A stretch of DNA of 6,408 nucleotides, from contig JBEIHS010000433.1 of assembly GCA_040381235.1 (NCBI GenBank), forward strand, positions 1-6,408. Direction: 5' to 3'. This DNA is from CAIXSC01 sp040381235. GTDB lineage: Bacteria; Planctomycetota; Planctomycetia; Pirellulales; Pirellulaceae. Position 1 is the first letter of the stretch, and each line of letters opens with the position of its first letter. Under the pieces are notes generated by a model, which saw only the letters and a program-made list of their open reading frames with translations, was not told where the DNA came from and did not search any database. The translations under genes were made by a program, and so were the position numbers. This document shows positions 1-5,983 of the stretch, piece by piece.

Positions 1-11
1 TCCCCAAGCTC

Positions 12-38
12 TTGACCTCGTCCCACGCAACGTAGAAT
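12..38 (+). promoter_or_regulatory. Possible sigma-70-type promoter upstream of the DUF1501 gene
   Basis: TTGACC (12-17) and TAGAAT (33-38) each differ from the sigma-70 -35 and -10 consensus by one base. The 15-bp spacer is shorter than the usual 16-18. If used, transcription would start near base 45 and give a leader of roughly 140 nt that includes the whole heptamer array before the ribosome binding site. Planctomycete promoters are poorly defined, so this is a weak call. Confidence 0.25.
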
Positions 39-74
39 GAGACACCGACAACCAATCGAACTTTGCACCCTCAG

Positions 75-142
75 GCCTCCAGCCTCCAGCCTCCAGCCTC
101 CAGCCTCCAGCCTCAAGCCTCCAGCCTCCAGCCTTCAGCCTC
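75..142 (+). repeat. Heptamer tandem array, GCCTCCA, nine units plus a partial
   Basis: Nine consecutive 7-bp units run in strict register from 75 to 137, followed by a partial unit GCCTC (138-142). Seven of the nine are exactly GCCTCCA. The others are GCCTCAA (110-116) and GCCTTCA (131-137). The array lies in the leader of the DUF1501 gene, ending about 30 bp before its ribosome binding site. A unit of 7 is not a multiple of three, and a reading frame crossing it would give only a low-complexity Pro/Ser/Leu/Gln peptide, so I treat it as non-coding. A second array of the same heptamer, in the same orientation, lies at 6280-6328. Confidence 0.93.
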
Positions 143-170
143 GCTCGCCCGTACGGATCTCCGTTGCCAC

Positions 171-178
171 GAGAGGAG
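171..178 (+). promoter_or_regulatory. Ribosome binding site that sets the DUF1501 start
   Basis: GAGAGGAG is a strong purine-rich Shine-Dalgarno sequence ending 9 bases before ATG at 188. The frame is also open from TTG at 164, but that codon lies upstream of this site, so ATG 188 is the better start. A further in-frame ATG at 194 is possible but would leave a longer, 15-base spacing. Confidence 0.75.
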
Positions 179-187
179 TTCGCGACC

Positions 188-1837
188 ATGACGATGTTTT
201 CCGCGGATCACCGGGATCGAATTCGCCAGCAGGCTTTCGCGGACGTGCGGGCTCGGTTCGCCGCCCGGCGAGCTCTGCTGCGTGCCAGCGGACTGTCGCT
301 CGGCGCCATCGCGCTCGGCACGCTGCTGGACGATCCCCGCTCGTCCGCACTGCGGGACGGTTCTGGACTGAACGGTTCGGGCGTGAACGGTGGACGGTGG
401 CTGCCGAGCGGCCTGCGGTCGGCGCGCGGGGACGAGAAGGCAGCGGGTGCGGGTGCGAATGGGCCGGGTGCGAATGGTGCGGGCACGAATGCGCCGGGGG
501 GCACGCGGTCGGCCGGCGGCGGCTTGCCGGGGCTGCCGCACTTTCCGGCCAAAGCCAAACGCGCGATCTATCTCTTTCAGTCCGGCGCGCCGTCGCAGCT
601 GGATCTTTTCGATCCCAAGCCCGGCTTGGAGAAGCTCCGCGGTGTCGATTTGCCGGATTCGATCCGCCGCGGCCAGCGGTTAACGGGCATGACCTCGAAG
701 CAGGAGAGTTTTCCGATCGCGCCGAGCCGCTACCGGTTTGCTCGCCATGGCGAGTCGGGTGCGTGGCTAAGCGAGTTGCTGCCGTATACGGCGCGGGTGG
801 CCGACGAGTTGGCGTTTGTGAAAACGCTGCATACGGAGGCGATCAATCACGATCCGGCGGTGACGTTCTTCCAAACGGGCGCCCAGTTGGCGGGCCGCCC
901 GAGCATGGGTGCGTGGCTCTCGTATGGACTTGGCGCGGAAAATGCCGATCTGCCGGCGTTCGTGGCCATGGTGTCCCAAGGCAGCGGAAATCCCAACGAC
1001 CAGCCGTTGTACGACCGGCTGTGGGGCAGCGGCTTTCTCCCGACGCGGTTCCAAGGCGTGAAGTTCCGTTCGATCGGCGACCCGGTGCCGCATCTGTCGA
1101 ACCCAGCGGGCGTGGACGCCGCCACGCGCCGCCGCATGCTCGATGACCTCGCCCGGCTCAACCGCTTGGAAGCGGCCGAGGATGGCGACCCGGAAATCGC
1201 CACGCGGATCGCTCAATACGAACTGGCGTTCCGCATGCAGACCGCGGTTCCCGAATTGACCGATACGTCGCGCGAGCCGGCGCATGTGTTCGAACGGTAC
1301 GGTTCCGACTCCCGCAAACCGGGCACGTTCGCCGCCAATTGCCTGTTGGCTCGCCGGTTGGTGGAACGCGGTGTGCGCTTTGTTCAATTGTTCCATCGCG
1401 GCTGGGACCAGCACACGAACCTCCCCAAGCAGATCGGCGGACAGTGCCAGGATACCGATCAGCCGTCGGCCGCCTTGATCGCCGATCTACGCGACCGCGG
1501 GTTGCTCGACGAAACGCTGGTCGTGTGGGGCGGCGAGTTTGGCCGGACGGTTTATTGCCAAGGACAACTGACCGCCGACAATTATGGCCGCGACCACCAT
1601 CCGCGGTGCTTCACCGCCTGGATGGCCGGCGGCGGGATCAAGCCGGGCGTGTCGCACGGCGAAACGGACGACTTCTCCTACAACATCGTCCGCGATCCGG
1701 TTCACGTCCACGACCTGCATGCCACCATGCTGCACTGCCTGGGGATCGACCACCTGCGACTGACCTACCGCTACCAGGGCCGCGACTTCCGGCTCACCGA
1801 TGTCCATGGCCGCGTCGTTCGCGAATTGCTCGCCTAA
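188..1837 (+). CDS. DUF1501 family protein with Tat-like leader
   Basis: This is a 549-residue member of the DUF1501 family, which is related to the alkaline phosphatase/sulfatase fold and is highly expanded in planctomycetes, usually as exported proteins. Its biochemical activity is not established. Residues 27-47 (RRALLRASGLSLGAIALGTLL) form a twin-arginine-like leader with a hydrophobic stretch, suggesting export. Residues about 56-112 are a Gly/Ala/Asn/Ser-rich linker with pentapeptide repeats (GSGLN-GSGVN at 58-67; GANGP-GANGA-GTNAP at 89-103). The conserved domain starts near 122 with AKRAIYLFQSGAPSQLDLFDPKP. Further family signatures are INHDPAVTFFQTG (from 219), GWDQH (405-409), WGGEFGRT (447-454) and GRDHH (467-471); the His/Asp residues look like candidate metal ligands. 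The C-terminus (about DFRLTDVHGRVV) is typical, so the gene appears intact. DUF1501 genes are often next to DUF1549/DUF1553 cytochrome-type genes. No such partner is visible here, though one could lie left of the window. It converges with rhaB. Confidence 0.93.
   Translation: MTMFSADHRDRIRQQAFADVRARFAARRALLRASGLSLGAIALGTLLDDPRSSALRDGSGLNGSGVNGGRWLPSGLRSARGDEKAAGAGANGPGANGAGTNAPGGTRSAGGGLPGLPHFPAKAKRAIYLFQSGAPSQLDLFDPKPGLEKLRGVDLPDSIRRGQRLTGMTSKQESFPIAPSRYRFARHGESGAWLSELLPYTARVADELAFVKTLHTEAINHDPAVTFFQTGAQLAGRPSMGAWLSYGLGAENADLPAFVAMVSQGSGNPNDQPLYDRLWGSGFLPTRFQGVKFRSIGDPVPHLSNPAGVDAATRRRMLDDLARLNRLEAAEDGDPEIATRIAQYELAFRMQTAVPELTDTSREPAHVFERYGSDSRKPGTFAANCLLARRLVERGVRFVQLFHRGWDQHTNLPKQIGGQCQDTDQPSAALIADLRDRGLLDETLVVWGGEFGRTVYCQGQLTADNYGRDHHPRCFTAWMAGGGIKPGVSHGETDDFSYNIVRDPVHVHDLHATMLHCLGIDHLRLTYRYQGRDFRLTDVHGRVVRELLA
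359..388 (+). repeat. Two 15-bp in-frame repeats in the DUF1501 linker
   Basis: GGTTCTGGACTGAAC (359-373) and GGTTCGGGCGTGAAC (374-388) are adjacent, in register and differ at only a few positions. They encode the pentapeptides GSGLN and GSGVN (residues 58-67) just after the Tat-like leader. The length keeps the frame, consistent with expansion of a flexible linker by slippage or unequal exchange. Confidence 0.7.
452..496 (+). repeat. Three 15-bp in-frame repeats in the DUF1501 linker
   Basis: The units are GGTGCGAATGGGCCG (452-466), GGTGCGAATGGTGCG (467-481) and GGCACGAATGCGCCG (482-496). They encode GANGP, GANGA and GTNAP (residues 89-103). The 9-mer GGTGCGAAT in the first two is also the core of the minus-strand unit of the intergenic minisatellite at 3591-3725, which has the same 15-bp period. 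Confidence 0.8.
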
Positions 1838-1848
1838 AACGCCCGCGA

Positions 1849-1896
1849 GCCGCTCGGAACGCGTGCATGACCGCGATTCGGCCACCGGCGAGCGGC
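1849..1896. repeat. 8-bp inverted repeat in the convergent gap
   Basis: GCCGCTCG (1849-1856) and CGAGCGGC (1889-1896) are perfect reverse complements separated by 32 bases, 11 bp after the DUF1501 stop. In RNA from either strand they could form a GC-rich stem. There is no T tract after it, so it does not match a textbook intrinsic terminator. The 143-bp gap 1838-1980 holds no gene I can support. Confidence 0.35.
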
Positions 1897-1957
1897 CATC
1901 ATGACCCGAAGCGCCAGCCAGTCGCCTTCGCCAGCGAGCTTTGAACGGCGGCGTTTT

Positions 1958-1977
1958 TTGGTGTTACCAAGCACCAA
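1958..1977 (-). terminator. Weak hairpin just after the rhaB stop
   Basis: TTGGTG (1958-1963) and CACCAA (1972-1977) form a 6-bp stem with an 8-base loop, beginning 4 bp beyond the rhaB stop codon in its direction of transcription. The T6 run (1954-1959) is on the plus strand, so on the rhaB transcript it reads as A residues, not the U tract of an intrinsic terminator. For the DUF1501 transcript the T run comes before the hairpin, not after it. The position is suggestive but the structure is poor. Confidence 0.25.
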
Positions 1978-1980
1978 TCG

Positions 1981-3474
1981 CTAGCCGCTCGGCAACGCCT
2001 GGAACCGCGCGAAGGCGTCGTCCCACCGCCGCGTGTCGGCAGGTTCGTACGGTTCCGCGGCGAAACTGTCGCGAATCGACTCGCGGGCTTCGGCGATCGA
2101 GCCGACATCGCCGCTGGCCACGGCTTGCATCATCAGATTGCCGATCGCCGTCGCTTCGATCGGACCGGCGACGACGCGGCGGTTGCAGGCGTCCGCCGTC
2201 ATCTGGCACAGCAGCCGGTTTTGAGTGCCGCCGCCCACGATGTGGATGGTGTCCAGGCGGCCGCCGACCAACTGTTCAAGCCAGCCGAGGACCACGCGAT
2301 AGCGGAACGCCAGGCTTTCGAGCGCCGTGCGGATCACCTCGCCAGGCGACTGCGGAACCGGTTCGCCCGCCGCTCGGCATAGCGACTGGATCGAAGCGAC
2401 CATGTCGGACGGCGCCACCAAGGCCGGATGGTCCGGCGCGACGAGCGATCGCAGCGGCTCGGCTTGCTGGGCCAATCCGATCAAACGCGGCCAATCGTAG
2501 TCCTGGCCGGCCCGGTTCCACACCCGGCGGCACTCTTGCACCAGCCACAAACCGGCGATGTTTTTCAGTAGCCGCGTCGTGCCTCCAACCCCGCCTTCGT
2601 TGGTGAAATTCAGCGTCCGGCACAGATCGTTGATCACCGGCCGTGGCGACTCGACCCCCATCAACGACCACGTGCCGCTGCTGATGTAACACCAGTCCGG
2701 CTGGGCCCCTGGACGGCTGGCGGCAGGCACGGCCATCACAGCGCTGGCCGTGTCGTGCGTGCCCGGCAAGACGACATTGACCTTCCCCAACCCCGTCGCC
2801 AACGCCACTTCCGGCCGCACCACGCCCAGATTCGTCCCCGGGTAAGCGATCGGGCCCAGAATGCGTTCGGGCAGTCCCAGTTGGCGGAACAAAGTGCGCG
2901 ACCAGTTGCCGGTCACCGGATTGAGGAATTGGGTCGTCGAGGCGTTCGAATACTCGTTCGCCTTCTCGCCGCTCAGCAGCCAGTGGAACAGATCGGGAAT
3001 CATCAAGAACGACTCGGCCATTTCCAGCAGGGGCGAGTCGGCGAATTTCATCGCTGCCAGTTGGTACAGCGTGTTGAATTCCATGAACTGCAGGCCGGTC
3101 TCCGCGAAGATCGCCTCGCGGCTGGCAAGCGGAAACACGCGGTCGTAGATGCCGACCGTGCGACGATCGCGATAGGTCGACGGATTGCCGAGCAGTTCGT
3201 CATGGCGGCCGAGCAACCCGAAATCGACGCCCCAGGTATCGACGCCGACGCTGGCGATCCGCCCGCCGAACCGCGCGGCGCTGGCCCGCAAGCCGTCCTG
3301 CACATGCGACCACAATCCCAGCAGGTTCCAGTACAGACGCTCGCCTATCGCGACGCCGCCATTCTCGAACCGATGGGTTTCCTCGAGCGTCAACCGGCGG
3401 CCGTCGAATTGTCCCGCCACCACGCGGCCGCTCGACGCCCCTAAATCGACCGCCAGATACGTTCGTCCATTCAT
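1981..3474 (-). CDS. rhaB: Rhamnulokinase
   Basis: This 497-residue protein is a full-length FGGY-family carbohydrate kinase, close in length to E. coli RhaB (489). Rhamnulokinase uses ATP to make L-rhamnulose 1-phosphate, the step between rhamnose isomerase and rhamnulose-1-phosphate aldolase in cytoplasmic L-rhamnose breakdown. Visible landmarks are the N-terminal phosphate loop DLGASSGR (10-17), VDTWGVDFGLL (78-88), the catalytic-Asp motif GTHDTASAV (238-246, with D241 the likely base), SSGTWSLMG (266-274) and the C-terminal nucleotide-binding HIVGGGTQNRLLCQ (411-424) followed by ATAIGN (441-446). WGVDFGLL and SSGTWSLMG are of the RhaB type and argue against xylulokinase or glycerol kinase. 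ATG at 3474 is preceded by GGGGAGG at 8 bases. It is the last gene of the minus-strand block, 254 bp after the oxidoreductase. No isomerase or aldolase is in view. Rhamnulokinase is well supported; related L-fuculokinase activity cannot be excluded from sequence. Confidence 0.93.
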   Translation of the reverse strand: MNGRTYLAVDLGASSGRVVAGQFDGRRLTLEETHRFENGGVAIGERLYWNLLGLWSHVQDGLRASAARFGGRIASVGVDTWGVDFGLLGRHDELLGNPSTYRDRRTVGIYDRVFPLASREAIFAETGLQFMEFNTLYQLAAMKFADSPLLEMAESFLMIPDLFHWLLSGEKANEYSNASTTQFLNPVTGNWSRTLFRQLGLPERILGPIAYPGTNLGVVRPEVALATGLGKVNVVLPGTHDTASAVMAVPAASRPGAQPDWCYISSGTWSLMGVESPRPVINDLCRTLNFTNEGGVGGTTRLLKNIAGLWLVQECRRVWNRAGQDYDWPRLIGLAQQAEPLRSLVAPDHPALVAPSDMVASIQSLCRAAGEPVPQSPGEVIRTALESLAFRYRVVLGWLEQLVGGRLDTIHIVGGGTQNRLLCQMTADACNRRVVAGPIEATAIGNLMMQAVASGDVGSIAEARESIRDSFAAEPYEPADTRRWDDAFARFQALPSG

Positions 3475-3482
3475 GCCTGCCG

Positions 3483-3489
3483 CCTCCCC
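3483..3489 (-). promoter_or_regulatory. Ribosome binding site of rhaB
   Basis: On the minus strand this reads GGGGAGG, a near-ideal Shine-Dalgarno sequence 8 bases before the rhaB ATG at 3474. rhaB therefore has its own strong translation signal and does not depend on coupling to the oxidoreductase 254 bp upstream. I see no convincing -35/-10 pair in 3490-3590, so a promoter inside the gap is neither shown nor excluded. Confidence 0.7.
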
Positions 3490-3590
3490 GCTTTGAGACG
3501 GCCGCCGACTGCCCTGCGGCCGCTACGACCACATCTTCCACGCTGGCGGCGGCCCACCCGGACAGCCGCCGATCCGTGTGCTCGCACCGC

Positions 3591-3725
3591 CGCGATTCGC
3601 ACCGCCGCGATTCGCACTGCCGCGATTTGCACTGCCGCGATTTGCACTGCCGCGATTCACACCGCCGCGATTCACACCGCCGCGATTCACCCCGCCGCGA
3701 TTCGCACTGCCGCGATTTGCACTGC
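3591..3725. repeat. 15-bp minisatellite, nine units, between oxidoreductase and rhaB
   Basis: Nine exact-length 15-bp units lie head to tail. The plus-strand consensus is CGCGATTCGCACYGC (CGCGATTTGCACTGC and CGCGATTCACACCGC are the main variants). The order by variant is A B C C D D E B C, where identical units sit side by side (C C, D D) and the pair B C occurs twice, as expected from stepwise duplication. A half unit (TCGCACCGC, 3582-3590) precedes it. On the plus strand the array stops 3 bp short of the oxidoreductase stop codon (3729-3731). A and B units contain the odd palindrome GCGA-T-TCGC. The array fills 135 of the 254 bp between two co-directional genes. All six frames are open through it because 15 is a multiple of three and no unit contains a stop. 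Confidence 0.95.
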
Positions 3726-3728
3726 CGC

Positions 3729-4925
3729 TTAGCGTCGGCAGCGGCTATGCCGCAACGGGAGCCATGCGCCGTTGGCGGCGCTCGAGGCCACACATTGCTG
3801 GATGAAATGCATGCCGTCGACGCCGTCGTGGACATTGGGGTAGACGGTGTTGACCCGTTCGAACGGCTGCGCGGTGGCTCGGAGCACCATGGCGTCGTAG
3901 GCCGACCGGTAGACGTTGGCGAACGCTTCGAAGAACGCTTCGGGGTGGCCGCTGGGGAGCCGGCAGGCGGCTTTTCCCGAGTCGTTCATGTACGGAGCGT
4001 TGGGGTCGCGGGTGTAGAGCCGATGCGGTTGGCCGTTGGTCCGCACGACCATCACATTCGGCTCTTCCTGCCGCCACTGCAAGGCGCCCTTCGTGCCGTC
4101 GATTTCGATGAACAGATCGTTTTCGCGGCCGTGGCTGATCTGCGACGCGGTGACGGTTCCCAAGGCCCCGTTGTCGAAGCGGATCACGGCCGTGCCGTAG
4201 TCGTCGAGCGCCCGGCCGGTTTCAAACGTCTTCAAGTGGGCGCTGACATCCGCCGGCATCAGGCCGGTCATATAGCGAGCGAGGTTGTAGGCATGGGTCG
4301 CGATGTCGCCAAAGCAGCCCGCCGCGCCGCTCTTGGCCGGATCGGTCCTCCACGACGCCTGCTTCTGTTCGCTCAACTCCAGCCGCGTGCGAAGCCAGCC
4401 TTGGATGTAGCATGTGCGGATCGCGTTGATCTCGCCCAATTCGCCGTTGAGGATCATTTCGCGGGCTTGCCGCACCAGCGGATAGCCGGTGTAGTTATGC
4501 GTCAGGGCGAAGACGACATTCGAGCCGTCGACGACCTTGGCCAGCTCTTCGGCCTGGGCCAAATCGAACGCCATCGGTTTGTCGCACACGACATTGATGC
4601 CCGCCTCGACCGCCGCCTTGGCGATCGCCACGTGCGTGTGGTTGGGCGTGGTCACGGAAATGAAATCGATCCGCCGGTCGGGCGGCAGCGCCGCCTCCCG
4701 TTCGATCAATTCCTGGTACGACCCGTAAGCCCGCGCGGCCGGGATGTCGTAGTCCGGGGCCGACGCCTTCGCCTTCTCCGGGTTGGATGACAGGGCTCCG
4801 GCGACCAACGCGGCCCGGTTGTCCAGCACAGCGGCCGTCGCGTGAACTCGGCCGATAAAGGCTCCTTGGCCGCCGCCCACAAGCCCCATCCGCAGTTTTC
4901 GATTCAAAGCTCCGTTCGTGGCCAT
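3729..4925 (-). CDS. Gfo/Idh/MocA family NAD(P)-dependent oxidoreductase
   Basis: This 398-residue protein belongs to the Gfo/Idh/MocA family, whose members oxidise or reduce hydroxyl/keto groups of sugars, inositols and related compounds using NAD(P). The N-terminal Rossmann fold shows the Gly-rich loop GLVGGGQGAFIG (14-25), then SVTTPNHTHVAIAKAAVEAG (90-109) and the family EKP-type motif as CDKPMAF (114-120), whose Lys contacts cofactor and substrate. The C-terminal domain carries HNYTGYP (143-149) and GDIATHAYNLARYMTG (206-221), where H211 sits in the usual catalytic His position. Length is normal for the family. ATG at 4925 places the glycine loop at the usual distance. A TTG at 5012 would add 29 unconserved residues, and the Shine-Dalgarno before 4925 (GGAG, about 11 bases away) is only moderate. 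The C-terminal tail RHSRCRR ends directly beside the minisatellite. It lies 83 bp after the transporter gene. The substrate cannot be read from the sequence; a sugar is a reasonable guess given rhaB downstream. Confidence 0.9.
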   Translation of the reverse strand: MATNGALNRKLRMGLVGGGQGAFIGRVHATAAVLDNRAALVAGALSSNPEKAKASAPDYDIPAARAYGSYQELIEREAALPPDRRIDFISVTTPNHTHVAIAKAAVEAGINVVCDKPMAFDLAQAEELAKVVDGSNVVFALTHNYTGYPLVRQAREMILNGELGEINAIRTCYIQGWLRTRLELSEQKQASWRTDPAKSGAAGCFGDIATHAYNLARYMTGLMPADVSAHLKTFETGRALDDYGTAVIRFDNGALGTVTASQISHGRENDLFIEIDGTKGALQWRQEEPNVMVVRTNGQPHRLYTRDPNAPYMNDSGKAACRLPSGHPEAFFEAFANVYRSAYDAMVLRATAQPFERVNTVYPNVHDGVDGMHFIQQCVASSAANGAWLPLRHSRCRR

Positions 4926-4929
4926 CGAG

Positions 4930-4948
4930 GGAATTGCTCCGGAATTGC
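4930..4948. repeat. Direct repeat GGAATTGC, 11 bp apart, at the oxidoreductase start
   Basis: GGAATTGC occurs at 4930-4937 and 4941-4948, an 11-bp (about one helical turn) spacing. It overlaps the stretch that should hold the ribosome binding site of the oxidoreductase (ATG at 4925). It could be a small operator or chance. The rest of the 83-bp gap 4926-5008 shows no clear promoter or terminator. Confidence 0.3.
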
Positions 4949-5008
4949 CTGGCAGATTGCGATGTGGAACGCGAAGAGCAGGGAGTGTACCGGACCGCCA
5001 GCGGCCGC

Positions 5009-5902
5009 TCAACGGCGGGCCGCCCCGCCGTACTGAACGAGCGAAACCATGACAAGAATGCCCAGCATGGCGGCGAACTGCGACGGCGAAACCGGCTCGC
5101 CGTCAAACCACCCCCACACCACCGCTCCCAGCGGCACGACATTCGTCGTCATCCCCGCGAATAGCGGACCATGCCGACGCACCAAATGGTTGAAGATGTA
5201 GGTCGCCACCCCCGTGCCAACGACAGCCAGCACGGCCAACGACCAGAACGCGATCCGCCACGTCGCCACAGCGGCGGCGGCGTCCGCCACGGCGGGAGCG
5301 GCCGCGTTCGGACCAGGCATGGTCCAGGCGAACGGCGCGAGCACGGCCGCCGTCATCACGAAGGAGACGCCGGTGAGCAGCACCGAGGCGACATGGGACA
5401 GCCATTTGCGAATCGCCGTGTTGGCGGCGGCATAGCCCAGCGGCACGGTGAGGGCCAAAGCCAGTTGCTCGAGCGGCACGGAACGCCGCACCCCGTCCAC
5501 CATCAACACCACAAGGCAACCGAGCGCGCCGAGCACCCCGAGTCCCTGCCGCCATGTCGGGGGCGAGCGGAGCAGTGCCAGGGAAAAGGCGATCGTCAGC
5601 AACGGCACAAAACTGACCATCAACGCCATGAACGCGCTGCCCTGGCGATTGATCACCCACGGCTGGATGTAGTACGGCCACGCACAGCCCGCCACGACCA
5701 CCACGCTCATCGCCGCCCAGTCGGCGCGGCGCAGCGACCACTGGCGATCGCGGGCCAGCCAGATCGCGGCCAGAATCGCCGCTCCGCCGACCACTCGGCC
5801 GAACGCCACTTCGGCCGGCGAAAACACGATCGCCGCCTTTTTCATCAGTAAAAAACTGACGCTCCAGACCAAGCAGACAAAGGCGAATTGCAAGTAGGGC
5901 AT
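5009..5902 (-). CDS. EamA/DMT-superfamily transporter, ten membrane helices
   Basis: This 297-residue integral membrane protein has the two-repeat EamA architecture of the drug/metabolite transporter superfamily, which exports or imports small metabolites; length is typical. About ten hydrophobic helices are visible, roughly 4-24, 30-49, 62-80, 89-110, 119-137, 144-163, 171-193, 215-237, 246-266 and 275-291. The first repeat shows the common LVWSVSFLLMKKA opening (11-23) and P100 in the fourth helix. The second half includes PLGYAAANTAI (154-164) and TNVVPLGAVVWGWF (253-266). An Ala-rich loop (about 198-214) separates helices 7 and 8. I chose ATG at 5902 because the first helix follows at once and a GAGG lies 5 bases upstream. 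The same frame is open for another 119 codons but those residues look nothing like a membrane protein. It heads the minus-strand block with the oxidoreductase and rhaB. The sugar/proton symporter RhaT belongs to the same superfamily but is longer and different in sequence, so I do not name this rhaT. Substrate unknown. Confidence 0.88.
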   Translation of the reverse strand: MPYLQFAFVCLVWSVSFLLMKKAAIVFSPAEVAFGRVVGGAAILAAIWLARDRQWSLRRADWAAMSVVVVAGCAWPYYIQPWVINRQGSAFMALMVSFVPLLTIAFSLALLRSPPTWRQGLGVLGALGCLVVLMVDGVRRSVPLEQLALALTVPLGYAAANTAIRKWLSHVASVLLTGVSFVMTAAVLAPFAWTMPGPNAAAPAVADAAAAVATWRIAFWSLAVLAVVGTGVATYIFNHLVRRHGPLFAGMTTNVVPLGAVVWGWFDGEPVSPSQFAAMLGILVMVSLVQYGGAARR

Positions 5903-5907
5903 CCACG

Positions 5908-5911
5908 CCTC
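5908..5911 (-). promoter_or_regulatory. Ribosome binding site that sets the transporter start
   Basis: The minus strand reads GAGG 5 bases before ATG at 5902. It supports the short start, which begins directly at the first membrane helix, over starts as far upstream as 6259 in the same frame. Confidence 0.55.
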
Positions 5912-5983
5912 GCGTTGGAATGTGGCTCGTAAGCCCGCATTCTGACCCGAAACGGCCCATTCCGCGAGCCGCCCTCGCCGTGA

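Noticed and set aside
37..1146. A 369-codon open frame on the plus strand starting before the heptamer array
   Set aside because: It overlaps the DUF1501 gene in another frame. Its N-terminus is just the translated heptamer repeat and the rest is Arg-rich, low-information sequence.
3591..3725. Pentapeptide-repeat protein encoded by the minisatellite (one frame reads CRDLH/RRDSH units)
   Set aside because: Every frame through a 15-bp repeat gives a pentapeptide repeat. The residues do not fit the A(D/N)Lxx pattern well, and the frame has no start with a ribosome binding site or any conserved flanking domain.
3591..3725. CRISPR array or plasmid iterons
   Set aside because: Units are directly adjacent with no spacers and no cas genes, so not CRISPR. 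There is no replication initiator gene or AT-rich stretch to support an origin.
3576..4790. A 404-codon open frame on the plus strand, antisense to the oxidoreductase and running through the minisatellite
   Set aside because: It is the antisense shadow of a clear Gfo/Idh/MocA gene in GC-rich DNA. Its protein has no recognisable domain, and its start is a repeat-encoded Arg/Asp/His/Cys run.
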